Assembly: GCF_026672375.1 (NCBI RefSeq)
Contig: NZ_JAPPRA010000001.1
Span: forward strand, 62,001 to 126,000
Direction: 5' to 3'
Length of the DNA stretch: 64,000 nucleotides
DNA from: Caulobacter sp. SL161
GTDB lineage: Bacteria; Pseudomonadota; Alphaproteobacteria; Caulobacterales; Caulobacteraceae
Part shown: positions 43,982 to 54,924 of the stretch, piece after piece
Numbering within the stretch: the first letter of the stretch is position 1
Layout of the letters: each line of letters starts with the position of its first letter
Notes under the pieces: model-generated
What the model saw: the letters and a program-made list of their open reading frames with translations, nothing else
Told to the model about the DNA's origin: nothing
The model's database searches: none
Program-made: the position numbers and the translations under genes

Positions 43982-44983
43982 TCAAGCGCGCGCATCGCCC
44001 CAGCGCTCGTCAACAAAGCGGGAGCGGACAGCCGCAACCGCCTCTTCAACGGTGATGTCGGCGATCCGCCCCTGCCCGCCATCCAGTCGCGACAGCCACC
44101 GCGAATAGGCCGGCACCGGCGCGGTGCCCATCAATCCCACACACGGCGTCCCCACGGCCGCCGCGACGTTCAGAGCCCCGGAGTCGTTGCCCAGGAAGCC
44201 GGCGGAGAGCGAGATCAAGGCGGCCGACTGGTCCAGCGGCAGGTCACAGGCGACTACGGCGGTCGTCAGATCACCGGTTGCGGCCTTGGCGCGCTCGGCC
44301 TCGTGCGGACCTCCGACCCAGAACACCGTCCCGAAAAGGTCTGACACACGCCGGGCGGTCTCGGCGAAACGGTCCGCCGGCCAGGTGCGAGCCGGCTCGC
44401 TGGCCCCGATCCCGAGACAAAGCCACGGCCCGGGCCGGTCGGCGTAGCGCTTCTGCACGGCCTCGAGCGCATCGAGGTCCAGCGTCAGCGACGGTTCGCG
44501 ACTGGTCACGACAAGACCATGCGCTTTCTCGAAGGCCTCCAGCTTCTCGATGCGGTGCGCCGGGCGAATGGCCTTGGGCAGGAACGGCCCCGTCGTCAGA
44601 AAGCGCTCCTGGCTGTGGCCCAGGCCAAAGCCGCGTCGCTCAGGCACGCCCGCCAGGGCCGCAGCGATGGCGGGGCGGTCGATCTTCTCCAGGATCCAGA
44701 CCGCGCGCGGCCTCTCCGCCCGGCAGATTCGATGGAAGTCGAGCGTCTCGCGAACGCCCTTGAGGCGATCCTTGTAGTGAGGCGCGTAAAGCACCCGCGC
44801 GACCGACGGCTCGACCTTGAGCACCTCTGAGGCCCGGCTCGATGGCCTTGCGACCAGCACAACCTTGCCCTCCGGGAGCGTGGCCGCGATCGCGCGGATC
44901 GTCGGCAAGTGCCACATCAGGTCGCCGATCCCGCGATCAGGCGCGTAGACGAGGACGGGGCCCTGGAACGTCGATGCGGACAA
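43982..44983 (-). CDS. Glycosyltransferase family 9 (heptosyltransferase-like)
   Basis: A 333-aa ADP-heptose:LPS heptosyltransferase family enzyme. Typical order: APDRGIGDLMWHLPTIRAIA (start), LVARPSSRA, RAVWILEKIDRPAIAAALAG, then GIGASEPARTWPADRFAETA (about 208-227) and the donor region FLGNDSGALNVAAAVGTPCVGLMGTAPV (split: FLGNDSGALNVAAAVGTP, CVGLMGTAPV). Acts on the cytoplasmic face in LPS core building. Start is a TTG at 44983; an ATG start is not available before the conserved GIGDLM. Confidence 0.85.
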   Translation of the reverse strand: MSASTFQGPVLVYAPDRGIGDLMWHLPTIRAIAATLPEGKVVLVARPSSRASEVLKVEPSVARVLYAPHYKDRLKGVRETLDFHRICRAERPRAVWILEKIDRPAIAAALAGVPERRGFGLGHSQERFLTTGPFLPKAIRPAHRIEKLEAFEKAHGLVVTSREPSLTLDLDALEAVQKRYADRPGPWLCLGIGASEPARTWPADRFAETARRVSDLFGTVFWVGGPHEAERAKAATGDLTTAVVACDLPLDQSAALISLSAGFLGNDSGALNVAAAVGTPCVGLMGTAPVPAYSRWLSRLDGGQGRIADITVEEAVAAVRSRFVDERWGDARA

Positions 44984-45054
44984 GTCGGTCGGTCTCTCGG
45001 AGGCTTACCCCGCGATTACCGGGCGCAGGTCGCCTTGTCACCCGCCGCGATGCG

Positions 45055-45978
45055 TCAAGGCCAGTTCGCCAGCAGGCCGCGCAATCCCGCGACGCAGGCC
45101 AGAGGCTGGTCGACCATGACGTGATGGTCGGCGTCGGGGATAGCGAGCTTGAGCACGCCCTCGGGCATGCGTCCGACCATGTAGTTCAGCGTCTCGTCGG
45201 TCATCAGATTGGAGCGTTCCCCCCAGGCCAGAGCGGTGGGGCAGGCGATCTCGGGCAACAGATCGCCCAGGTCCGGCATCTTGAAGTTTCGCCACAGGTC
45301 CGGATCAAACTTCCAGGTCCAGCCCTCGGCGGTCTCCTTCAGCGAACGCCTAGCGATGAAGTCGGCGATATAGAGATTCTCGCACGGTTGCGGCGGCGCA
45401 AGCCGGAACCGGGTCAGGGCCTCTTCCAGCGTCGCATAAACCGGCGCGCCCTTGCCGGATCGAGGCGGCGGCCCCTTCCAGCGCTTCTCCGGCGGCTGGA
45501 TGGTGGTGTCGAGCAGGATGGCGCCCCGCAGGCGTTCGGCGTGTCGCGCGGCGCAATAGAGGGTCGGAAAGCCTCCGAACGAGTGACCCACGACCAGCGG
45601 CTTGACGCCGCCGGCCTCGAGCTGCGCCGCCTCCACGGCTGCGAAGATCTCGGTGGCGAACAGTTCGGCGCTGTAGGCGGGGCGCCAGTCGCTGCCGCCC
45701 ATGCCCGACCACGAGATCGCCGCGACCCGCCAGTCCTTGGCGAAGAACGGCGCGATGAAGCTCCACCAATCCGCGTGAGCGCCATTGCCGTGCAGCAGCA
45801 GAAGGCCGGGCTTGCCCACCTCGCCCCAGGTCAGGAGCTCGATATTCGCCCCCTCGACCGTGATCGTCGTACGCTCGGGGACTTGGGCGATGGCGGCGTC
45901 GAACCAGGCAGGCGCCGGCGGCGGCGCGCCCTGGAAGGGCGCCAGCAGCGAGGCCGGCGCGGCTTGATCGTCGGCCAT
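45055..45978 (-). CDS. Alpha/beta hydrolase
   Basis: A 307-aa soluble hydrolase. Motifs: LLLHGNGAHADWW (oxyanion loop, about 56-68), SWSGMGGSDWRP, GHSFGGFPTLYCAARHA (nucleophile Ser, about 131-147), CPTALAWGERSNLMTDET (acid residue region) and DADHHVMVDQPLA with the catalytic His. Substrate unknown; ring-cleavage hydrolases and esterases share this fold. A 4-nt gap leads to the thioesterase gene upstream on the same strand. Confidence 0.9.
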   Translation of the reverse strand: MADDQAAPASLLAPFQGAPPPAPAWFDAAIAQVPERTTITVEGANIELLTWGEVGKPGLLLLHGNGAHADWWSFIAPFFAKDWRVAAISWSGMGGSDWRPAYSAELFATEIFAAVEAAQLEAGGVKPLVVGHSFGGFPTLYCAARHAERLRGAILLDTTIQPPEKRWKGPPPRSGKGAPVYATLEEALTRFRLAPPQPCENLYIADFIARRSLKETAEGWTWKFDPDLWRNFKMPDLGDLLPEIACPTALAWGERSNLMTDETLNYMVGRMPEGVLKLAIPDADHHVMVDQPLACVAGLRGLLANWP

Positions 45979-45981
45979 GAC

Positions 45982-46464
<483 letters not shown>

Positions 46465-46548
46465 CTAACAAGCGTTTGAAAAAAGGAAAGCCTTCCGTAA
46501 GGACGCGGGTCTGGGCGGCATCTAACCTCTCGAACACGGGGGGACGGG

Positions 46549-47049
46549 TTGAGCCGAGACCACGACAACTTCGCCGACTGGCTGGCGCCGCATCTGCCGA
46601 TGCTGCACCGGACGGCGCGGGCGTTCGCGGAGGCGCCGGATCAGCACGACCTGCTGCAAGAGCTGACCGTGGCGCTGTGGCGGGCGCGCCCCAGCTTTCG
46701 CGCGGAGAGCGCGGCCGGGACCTTCGCCCACCGCGTGGCCCACAACGCCGCCCTGACCTGGAAGCGCGGCGAGGTCCGCCGGCGACTGCGCGGCGTCGTG
46801 GTCGAGGCGGAGCTTCTGACGCGCGACGCCGGGACTGATCCGCAAGGCGCGCTGCTGGAACGGCTCTACGCCGCGATCCGCCAGCTGCCGCCGGTCGAGC
46901 GCTCGCTGATCCTGCTGTCGCTGGACGGGGTCGGCTATGCCGAGATCGCCCGCCTGCACGGCCTGTCAGAAACCAATGTCGGGGCGCGTCTGACCAGAAT
47001 CCGCCAGCGCGTCTCCAGCCTCGTGGAGGGATCCGACGATGGAGTTTGA
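46549..47049 (+). CDS. ECF sigma factor
   Basis: A 166-aa ECF sigma factor with region 2 (HLPMLHRTARAFAEAPDQHDLLQELTVALWRARPSF; split: HLPMLHRTARAFAEAP, DLLQELTVALWRARPSF) and region 4 (LPPVERSLILLSLDGVGYAEIARLHGLSETNVGARLTRIRQR; split: LPPVERSLILLSLDG, GYAEIARLHGLSETNV, GARLTRIRQR). Start is a TTG at 46549 with GGGACGGG upstream. It overlaps the next gene by 11 nt. Confidence 0.9.
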   Translation: MSRDHDNFADWLAPHLPMLHRTARAFAEAPDQHDLLQELTVALWRARPSFRAESAAGTFAHRVAHNAALTWKRGEVRRRLRGVVVEAELLTRDAGTDPQGALLERLYAAIRQLPPVERSLILLSLDGVGYAEIARLHGLSETNVGARLTRIRQRVSSLVEGSDDGV

Positions 47050-47638
47050 AACCCTGCAAGCCGCCTGGCGCTCTCCGGCCAACACGCCGGACGACAAGGC
47101 TCAGGCCTATCTGATGGAGGAACTGATGCACATGCTGAAGGCGCGCCGCCGGGGCGAACGGCTGCTCTTCGCGATCCCGGTTACGGCCATGACCATCTTC
47201 TCGATCATCGCCGCCCAGGCCATAGCGTCGGGCCGCATGGACGTGGGCCGGGAGTGGGGGGCCGTGGTGATGATGGGTGTCTGCTGGCTCATGTTCGCCG
47301 CAGTGCTGATCGCCTGGTTGATGCTGCGAAACCGGAAGACGGCTGGAGGCTCGCCGATGCGCGACACCCTGGAGGCCATGCTGGCGGCCAACCGCCGGGC
47401 GCGAGCGAATGTCCGGATCTTCTGGATGATGCTGCCCGTGTTCATCGCGCCGATGGTCGTCGCGATCGGGCAGTTGCAGGACGTCGGCAAGGCCAGCGAG
47501 CGCGACGGCTGGCAGATGCTGTTCGTGTTCGGCGTGGCCCTGGTGGCCAGCGTGGGCTGGAATACCGGCCGCTATCACTGGGTGATGAAGCCGGAGCAGC
47601 GGCGGCTGGAGAGGTTGCTGAAAGAATACGAAGCCTGA
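47039..47638 (+). CDS. Four-helix membrane protein, putative anti-sigma
   Basis: A 199-aa protein with four hydrophobic segments (LLFAIPVTAMTIFSIIAAQAIA, VVMMGVCWLMFAAVLIAWLML, FWMMLPVFIAPMVVAIGQL, WQMLFVFGVALVASVGWNTG) and a helical cytoplasmic N-terminus (FETLQAAWRS...MEELMHML). It starts inside the sigma-factor gene (11-nt overlap). This fits a membrane anti-sigma factor for that ECF, though no classical ASD zinc motif is visible. Confidence 0.7.
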   Translation: MEFETLQAAWRSPANTPDDKAQAYLMEELMHMLKARRRGERLLFAIPVTAMTIFSIIAAQAIASGRMDVGREWGAVVMMGVCWLMFAAVLIAWLMLRNRKTAGGSPMRDTLEAMLAANRRARANVRIFWMMLPVFIAPMVVAIGQLQDVGKASERDGWQMLFVFGVALVASVGWNTGRYHWVMKPEQRRLERLLKEYEA

Positions 47639-47644
47639 AACCTC

Positions 47645-47742
47645 GTCATCCCGGGCGGCGAAGCCGACCCGGGACCCAGGGGTTGGCGGCAATGCGGTTG
47701 CCCATGGGTCCCGGCGCTCCGCTTCGCTGCGGCCGGGATGAC
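47645..47742. repeat. Imperfect palindromic repeat, copy 2
   Basis: GTCATCCCGG (47645-47654) and CCGGGATGAC (47733-47742), 98 nt in all, with inner pairing GACCCGGGACCCA against TGGGTCCCGG. Same arms as the 10816 element. Lies between two convergent genes, so termination is one possible role. Confidence 0.75.
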
Positions 47743-47749
47743 CATGAAA

Positions 47750-49105
47750 TTACAAGCCGACGACGCTCAACGCCTTCGCCTGCCGCTCGGCCACGGCCTC
47801 TTCCGAGAAGCCTTCGAGCGAGGCCTCGAACATCCGCCGCCAGTTGTGCCGTGCGCCCAGGTGCAGGAACGCTGCGCCCAGGCCGATGGCGGCGCGGTCC
47901 ATGAACACGAACTCGCGCGGGATGGTCACCCCACCGACGGCCTTCAGGGCCTGACGCACCTTGAAGGCCTCGCGTCGACCATACTCGCCCGGCGGAACGT
48001 CGTCGGCCACCGTGCGCTCCCGGTCGTCCAGCAGCGGGCCATAGATGAACCGCGCCCAGACGTTCAGCGCATCGACCAGGGGATCGCTCAGCCCCTGGAA
48101 GCCCCAGCTGCGATAGGCCTCGACCTGTTCGGCGCGGTCGTCATTGGCGAGGGCTCGGTAGAGCCGTACGACGCCGGCGACGAACTTCGGCGGGAAGATC
48201 CGGATGCAGCCGAAGTCGAGCAGGTTGAGATGGGCGGCGCCCTCGCCGGCGAAGGTGTAGTTCCCCAGGTGCGGATCGCCATGGATGATCCCCAGATGGG
48301 TCATGGGGCTCCACCACGCCTCGAACAGCAGCGCCGCGATCCGATCGCGCACGGCCTGCGGCGCGCTCTTGAAGGTCAGCAGGCCCTGGCCGTCCAGCCA
48401 GGTCATCGACAACAGCCGCCCGGTGGAAAGCTCGGGCACGGGCTCTGGCGTGCGGATGTCCGCGCGATCAGCGAAGAAGTTGGCGTAGACCGCCATCAGC
48501 CTGGCCTCGCGGGCGTAGTCGAGCTCCTCGCGCAGACGGTCGCCGATCTCGACAATGGCCTCAGAGGGGTCGAGCGCGCCGTCCATGCGCTTGATGAGGG
48601 CGATCAGCGCGCGCAGTTGGCCAAGATCGCTTTCGACGGCGCTCTGCATGTCCGGATATTGCAGTTTCACCGCCAGGGCGCGTCCGTCATGGGCGACGGC
48701 GCGGTGCACCTGGCCCAGAGACGCGGCGGCGGCGGCCTCGGGCTCGAAGCTCTTAAACCGCGCCTGCCAGTCGGCGCCCAGCTCCGCGGCCATCCGCCGG
48801 CGCACGAACGGCCAGCCCATGGCCGGCGCGTTGGTCTGCAGCTCGGCCAGCTCCTTGGCGAACTCCGGCGGCAGCAGGTCCGGGACCGTGGCGAACATCT
48901 GGGCCGCCTTCATCAGCGGCCCCTTCAGCCCGCCCAGAGCCGTCTTCAAAGCCTTGGCGTTACGGGCGTCGGCCTCGTCGCCGCCGAACACGCGGTTTGC
49001 GCCGTAAGACACGGCCGCGCCCGACAAGCCGGCGCCCACCTTGGCGAAGCGGGAAAGCCGGCCGGTCAGGCGGTCGCGTTCGGGGTCGCGGGCGTCGTCG
49101 GCCAT
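47750..49105 (-). CDS. ABC1/UbiB atypical kinase family
   Basis: A 451-aa ABC1 kinase-like protein. Features: KGPLMKAAQMFATVPDLLPPEF (KxGQ-like, about 57-80), AAASLGQVHRAVAHDGRALAVKLQYPD (about 130-156, split), HGDPHLGNYTF (catalytic-loop, about 286), and LLDFGCIRIFP (metal Asp, about 305). The family supports ubiquinone synthesis, hydrolysing ATP. Lies 6 nt from pepF on the same strand. Confidence 0.92.
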   Translation of the reverse strand: MADDARDPERDRLTGRLSRFAKVGAGLSGAAVSYGANRVFGGDEADARNAKALKTALGGLKGPLMKAAQMFATVPDLLPPEFAKELAELQTNAPAMGWPFVRRRMAAELGADWQARFKSFEPEAAAAASLGQVHRAVAHDGRALAVKLQYPDMQSAVESDLGQLRALIALIKRMDGALDPSEAIVEIGDRLREELDYAREARLMAVYANFFADRADIRTPEPVPELSTGRLLSMTWLDGQGLLTFKSAPQAVRDRIAALLFEAWWSPMTHLGIIHGDPHLGNYTFAGEGAAHLNLLDFGCIRIFPPKFVAGVVRLYRALANDDRAEQVEAYRSWGFQGLSDPLVDALNVWARFIYGPLLDDRERTVADDVPPGEYGRREAFKVRQALKAVGGVTIPREFVFMDRAAIGLGAAFLHLGARHNWRRMFEASLEGFSEEAVAERQAKALSVVGL

Positions 49106-49111
49106 GTCACC

Positions 49112-50902
49112 TCACACCAGGGATTCGAACTCGTCGACCAGCCGCTCGAGTTGGGCGCAGCCGGCGGCCCAGAATGCCTTGTCCCTCGGGTTCAGGCCGA
49201 AGGGCTTCAGTGCTTCCACATAGGTGCGCGTACCACCCGCTGCGAGGAGGTCCTCATAGAGAGGGGCGAACCTCACCGGGTCTTCGCGGCGCTTTTCCAT
49301 CAGGCCGCGCACCAGGAGATCCCCGAAGGCGTAGGCGTAGACGTAGAACGGCGCGTGGCAGAAATGGCTGACATAGGCCCAATAGTGCTCGTAGCCGGCG
49401 TTCAACCTCACGGCCGGTCCCAGGCTCTCGCCCATCACATCGAGCCACAGGGCGCCGATCTGGTCGGGCGACAGCTCGCCGTCCTGACGCGCCTCGTGGA
49501 AGCGGCGTTCGAACCGGTGGAAGGCGATCTGGCGCACCACGGTGTTGAGTCCGTCCTCGATCTTGCCAGCCAGCAAGCCCTTGCGATCCTCGGGGCTGGC
49601 TTCGGCGAGCAGGCGATCGAATACTAGGCCCTCGCCAAAGATCGACGCCGTCTCGGCCAGGGTCAGGGGCGTGTCGGCCAGCAGGGTGCCCAGCGGCTGG
49701 CACAGCGTCTGATGGACGGCGTGACCCAGCTCGTGGGCCAGGGTCAGCACATCGCGCCGTTCGCCCATATAGTTCATGAACACGAACGGATGGCGGTCAG
49801 CCGTCACCGGATGGGCGAAAGCCCCCGACTGCTTGCCCGGACGGGGATTGGCGTCGATCCAGGGCTTGTCGAAGAAGACACGGGCTGCGTCGGCGAACTT
49901 GGGCGCCAGATCCTGGAAGCTCTCCAGCACCATGCCCTTGGCCTCGTCCCAGGCATAGGCGCGCGGGGCGGCGGCGGTCAGGGGCGCATTGCGGTCCCAG
50001 TAGTCCAGCGTCGCGACGCCCATGACCTTGGCCTTCAGGGCATAGTAGCGGTGTGACAGGCGCGGATAGGCCTCGACCACCGCCTGCTCCAGGGCGTCAA
50101 CCGCGTCGGCGTCGACCTCGTTGGCCAGGTGGCGCGACTGGGCCGGCGTCTCATAGCGACGCCAGCGGTCCTCGACCTGCTTTTCGAACGCCAGGGTGTT
50201 GAGCACCAGCGCTTGCGTCGATGCGCGAGCCTCAAGCGCCGCGGCCAGACCGTCGGCGGCGGCCTTGCGACGCTCGACGCTTGGATCAGACAGGCGATTG
50301 AGGGCTTCAGCCAGGGTCAGGGTATCGTCGCCCACCTGCGCGGTGAGCTTGGCCAGGGTCTCGTCGTAGAGCCGCACCCAGTTGGCGACCGCAGGGGCCT
50401 TGTCGACGATGAAGCGCTCAAGCTCCGGGGACAGCTCGTGCGGCCGCGACAGGCGCACGCGGCGCAGCCACGGCGCCCACCGCGCGGCCTCGGGATGCGC
50501 CTCCAGCGCCCTGGCGATCTCGCTGTCCTCAAGCTGGTTCAGCTCCAGCGTGAAGAACAGGCTCTCGGCGGCGATTTGAGAGGAACGGGCCCGAAGATCG
50601 GCCTCAAACTTGGCCCAGGCCGGATCATCGCGTGCGACGGAGGCCGCGAGGGCCGCGTAGGCGCCGACACCCCACAGGCCGTTGGTCGCCTGCTCGTAGA
50701 GGGTGATCCCGCGATCCAGCAGCACGCCCAAGCGCTGAGGCTCCTTGCGGGCCTCCAGGAACATGCCCTCCAGCGAGGCCAGTTCGTCATTGGCGGCCTT
50801 GGCGGCGGCCAGATCGGTCTCGATGCGGGGGTCGTCGCGACCGACATAGAGGTCGGCCAGGTTCCACTCAGGCGGGGCGGCGGGCTTGAAAGGCGCGTTC
50901 AT
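49112..50902 (-). CDS. pepF: Oligoendopeptidase F (M3 family)
   Basis: A 596-aa cytosolic zinc peptidase. Zinc motif LAHELGHAVHQTLC (HExxH, about 390-403) and a third ligand in AETASIFGEGLVFD (about 412-425). N-terminal region is helical (residues 1-250). Cleaves short peptides. The M3 family is sure; the F type is the best fit from length and AETASIFGE. Not far from the tacA region. Confidence 0.93.
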   Translation of the reverse strand: MNAPFKPAAPPEWNLADLYVGRDDPRIETDLAAAKAANDELASLEGMFLEARKEPQRLGVLLDRGITLYEQATNGLWGVGAYAALAASVARDDPAWAKFEADLRARSSQIAAESLFFTLELNQLEDSEIARALEAHPEAARWAPWLRRVRLSRPHELSPELERFIVDKAPAVANWVRLYDETLAKLTAQVGDDTLTLAEALNRLSDPSVERRKAAADGLAAALEARASTQALVLNTLAFEKQVEDRWRRYETPAQSRHLANEVDADAVDALEQAVVEAYPRLSHRYYALKAKVMGVATLDYWDRNAPLTAAAPRAYAWDEAKGMVLESFQDLAPKFADAARVFFDKPWIDANPRPGKQSGAFAHPVTADRHPFVFMNYMGERRDVLTLAHELGHAVHQTLCQPLGTLLADTPLTLAETASIFGEGLVFDRLLAEASPEDRKGLLAGKIEDGLNTVVRQIAFHRFERRFHEARQDGELSPDQIGALWLDVMGESLGPAVRLNAGYEHYWAYVSHFCHAPFYVYAYAFGDLLVRGLMEKRREDPVRFAPLYEDLLAAGGTRTYVEALKPFGLNPRDKAFWAAGCAQLERLVDEFESLV

Positions 50903-51064
50903 GGGTCAGCAGATAGGGCTAGCGCCCCCTAGGGCGCAATGCTCGAACCCCAACGATCTCGGGCGTTTCTCATGCGCAGCTCGGCGAGGACGACCACCAT
51001 GGTCGTGGCCGGCCGGTTGACGTCACCAGCGTCCTTAGATTGCCACAGGGTCTGGAAGTCACTG

Positions 51065-51081
51065 TTAACTATAACGTTTAA
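51065..51081. promoter_or_regulatory. Candidate CtrA-like site upstream of tacA
   Basis: TTAACTATAACGTTTAA sits about 110 nt upstream of tacA. It holds two TTAA halves, but separated by nine rather than the canonical seven bases. The 286-nt gap before tacA holds no gene. Caulobacter tacA is known to be CtrA-regulated. Confidence 0.35.
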
Positions 51082-51188
51082 GGTTCGCGACACGTCTGCG
51101 AAAGCCGGTGTTTACCCGTGACCTGTATCACTCTGAACCAACAAGAGCCCTGCTCCATGTGGGCACGGCCGGTTCTGGTGGATGTCCA

Positions 51189-52654
<1,466 letters not shown>

Positions 52655-52655
<1 letters not shown>

Positions 52656-52756
52656 TGAGCCCGCTGATCCTCCGCCCCCAGTCGCGCGAGCAGCGCCTGA
52701 AGGCTCTGCTCAAGCCTGCGCGCGCCGCCGCGAAACCCCTTCTTCGCAGAAGCTAA
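52655..52756 (+). CDS. Possible 33-aa basic peptide overlapping tacA stop
   Basis: ATG overlaps the tacA stop (ATGA) and runs to TAA 52756 (MSPLILRPQSREQRLKALLK, then a basic tail). Could be coupled to tacA. Short and unsupported otherwise; not a known family. Confidence 0.3.
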
Positions 52757-52785
52757 GCAGCCGGTCGCTTCCGGCTGCCGGCGCT

Positions 52786-53250
52786 TCAGTGTCCCGACGC
52801 GGCGAGCAATTCGGATCGCGCTTCGTCCTTGTCGGACGGCTCCTCGACCCTGACCCAGCCCGCGCCGGAGCGCCTGACCAAGCCCTCGATCTCGAGCGGC
52901 TCCAGGACACGTCCAACAAGGGCGGGCGTGATAGGCCGACTCCACCGGTGATCCAGTTGGCGGGCGATTTCCGCCTCGGTCAGACCCGGCGCCTGCGCCA
53001 GGGTCATCAGGATCATGTCGCGTGTCGAACGCCCGCGACGTCCGCGCTTGTTCGGCGCGGGCGGAGCGAAGGCGGGCGCCTCCCCTGACGTCAGCCGCTC
53101 GGCCATGCCGGCCTGGGTCAGCGCATCCAGCGCCAAGACGATTGCTCTCAGTTCGCTCTCGAACGGCGCTTGCGCGCGTCGCTGAGCCTCAACCATGCGG
53201 GTCTCCAGCTCCGCCTTACGGCGCAGCAGATATTGGTAGGTCGTCGCCAT
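52786..53250 (-). CDS. Predicted winged-helix protein, unknown
   Basis: A 154-aa protein. N-terminal helical part (TTYQYLLRRKAELETRMVEA, LRAIVLALDALTQAG), a basic linker (NKRGRRGR), then a winged-helix-like C-terminal domain (DMILMTLAQAPGLTEAEIARQLD, VGRVLEPLEIEGLVRRSGAGW). Could bind DNA. Start at 53250 with AAGGAC upstream; the longer in-frame reading lacks support. Promoter should lie in the 302-nt region upstream. Confidence 0.68.
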   Translation of the reverse strand: MATTYQYLLRRKAELETRMVEAQRRAQAPFESELRAIVLALDALTQAGMAERLTSGEAPAFAPPAPNKRGRRGRSTRDMILMTLAQAPGLTEAEIARQLDHRWSRPITPALVGRVLEPLEIEGLVRRSGAGWVRVEEPSDKDEARSELLAASGH

Positions 53251-53552
53251 TGTCCTTATTTCCGCGAAGCCGTGGAGCTCGCTCGGCGCCCCCTGCGGAC
53301 TTTCGTCCGCGCGCCTTGAACTGGAGTCGCTGCCCGCCGGCGACTCGGAACCCCACAACGTGAAACCTTTAACTCTTTACAATTGTTCACATTTTCGCGG
53401 CGCGCGGTTAACAACACCCTAACGCAGTTCGTGGAACGGCAGTTTTTGGTAAGCCTTTGGGACAAAAATCCCAGATTGTGAGGCCATACGGGTCGCACGG
53501 GAAAAGTGCGCCCCCCCCCCCAAATCCTACCTGCCGGAAATCGCAGGTCGGT
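53251..53552. other. 302-nt non-coding region
   Basis: Upstream of the winged-helix gene. Holds a near-consensus CtrA-like site TTAG-N7-TTAAC on the minus strand (53407-53423) and a run of 11 C (53511-53521). No ORF with support; several overlapping short frames appear to be shadows. Confidence 0.5.
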
Positions 53553-53888
53553 TCAATCCTCGTCTTCCGACGCCGTCGCCGAGGGTGCGCCCCGCCGACC
53601 AAAGCCCTTGCCGCGCTTCAGGGGCTTTTGCTCGCCCTTGGCCTTGCGCGCGATTTCCTTGAGCTTGATGGCCTGATTTCCAGAGAGGGCCTGACCTCGG
53701 GCGCCCTTCTCGGGGTCGGCGAAGGCTCGACCATACGTCTCGACCCGTTGGGCGACGCTGGTGAGAAACTCACCCTCCCATTCGGAAAGCTCCACGCCGG
53801 ATTTCTCGGCCGCGCGGCGGGCGCGCTTCAAGGCGTTCAGCGCGGCCCGCTTGGCTTGTTCCTTAGGATCCGGCGGCTTGGCGCGCAT
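53553..53888 (-). CDS. Conserved hypothetical protein
   Basis: A 111-aa basic protein (KEQAKRAALNALKRARRAAEKSG, EGEFLTSVAQRVETYGRAFADPEKG) with a Lys-rich middle and acidic tail. Not recognised. It has a coherent reading frame and codon pattern. Upstream gene is gapR, 47 nt away. Confidence 0.68.
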   Translation of the reverse strand: MRAKPPDPKEQAKRAALNALKRARRAAEKSGVELSEWEGEFLTSVAQRVETYGRAFADPEKGARGQALSGNQAIKLKEIARKAKGEQKPLKRGKGFGRRGAPSATASEDED

Positions 53889-53935
53889 GGTCAGGACTTA
53901 TCCCGCACGCCACGCGCCGACGCACGCTGAAAAAC

Positions 53936-54205
53936 CTAGATCTCGCCGATCGCCGACAGATAAAGGTCGAGGATCGCGTCTTCTTCCTGGCGCTTGGCCC
54001 GGTCCTGCTTGCGGATACGGACCACCTTCTTGAGCACCTTGACGTCGAAGCCGTTGCCCTTGGCCTCGGCGTAGACTTCCTTGATCTGCTCCATGATCTC
54101 GGCCTTTTCGACCTCAAGACGCTCGACGCGCTCGATGATCGACTTCAGCTGACCCTGGGCGGTCGAGTTCAGGACGTCGGTGTGGGGAATGGCGTCGTCG
54201 GCCAT
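53936..54205 (-). CDS. gapR: Nucleoid-associated protein GapR (DUF2312)
   Basis: A 89-aa DUF2312 protein: coiled-coil region (AQGQLKSIIERVERLEVEKAEIMEQIKEVY, split: LKSIIERVERLEVEK, AEIMEQIKEVYAEAKG) and basic region (VKVLKKVVRIRKQDRAKRQ). GapR binds overtwisted, AT-rich DNA ahead of the replication fork and stimulates topoisomerases. Essential for chromosome work in Caulobacter. Located between the conserved hypothetical and HAD genes. Confidence 0.95.
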   Translation of the reverse strand: MADDAIPHTDVLNSTAQGQLKSIIERVERLEVEKAEIMEQIKEVYAEAKGNGFDVKVLKKVVRIRKQDRAKRQEEDAILDLYLSAIGEI

Positions 54206-54306
54206 GGGGGCGTCTCGCGAAAGGCAGGAATTCAGGAGGCGCGGAACCTAGTTCGAAGGCGCGTCGCTGGGAAGCGCGATTCCGCGTCTGGCCGACCGAT
54301 CCTCGC

Positions 54307-54924
54307 CTAAAGCAAACCATGGCTGGCGACCGCCTCGCGCAAGGCGGCCGGGTCGGTAAAGTGATGCGTGTGAAAGCCCATCTCGGCGGCCGCGACGATG
54401 TTGGCGGCGCTGTCGTCAATGAAGAGCAGATCATGGGCCGCCAGGCCGGTGCGCTCCAGAACGATCTCGTAGATGCGGCGATGAGGCTTGATCACGCCTT
54501 CGTCGCCCGACACCACAGCATCACGGAAATGACCGAAGTGTGCGGGGGACTTAGCCTGGACGATCGGCCACTTGCTCTGGGGCATGTTCGTCAGCGCGAA
54601 CTGCGGCGTCTCGCGCGCCGCCAGCGCTTCGATGACGGAGACCGTCTCGGGAATCGGCCCGGAAAGCATCTCTTCAAAGCGCTCATCCCAGGCGCGGATC
54701 TCCGCCGCGTGCTCCGGAAAACGGGCGATCAGCGGCGCGGCGTTGTCAGCGAACGACACGCCGCGATCATGCTCGACATGCCAGTCCAGGGTGCAGACAT
54801 GCGAAAGGAACCGGTCGAGATCGGCCGGTTCCTTGAAGATCTTCGCATACAGTGCGCGGGGATCCCAGCGCACGATGACGTTGCCGACATCCCAGAGAAC
54901 GGCTCTGGGAGGTGAGCGCGTCAT
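54307..54924 (-). CDS. HAD superfamily hydrolase
   Basis: A 205-aa HAD-type hydrolase. Motif I is VLWDVGNVIVRWDPR (DxG variant: the second Asp is Gly, about 9-23), motif II in FALTNMPQSKW (Thr/Ser), motif III Lys in VIKPHRRIYEIVLER and motif IV IDDSAANIVAA. This resembles the YihX/haloacid group whose phosphatase substrates are sugar phosphates. The DxG change at motif I is common in this subgroup. Its ATG overlaps the rpmJ stop by one base. Confidence 0.9.
   Translation of the reverse strand: MTRSPPRAVLWDVGNVIVRWDPRALYAKIFKEPADLDRFLSHVCTLDWHVEHDRGVSFADNAAPLIARFPEHAAEIRAWDERFEEMLSGPIPETVSVIEALAARETPQFALTNMPQSKWPIVQAKSPAHFGHFRDAVVSGDEGVIKPHRRIYEIVLERTGLAAHDLLFIDDSAANIVAAAEMGFHTHHFTDPAALREAVASHGLL

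Noticed and set aside
46480-46548. ECF-type promoter before the TTG-started sigma gene
   Set aside because: GGAAA and GTCT boxes can be found but are 19 nt apart, too far for a typical ECF promoter.
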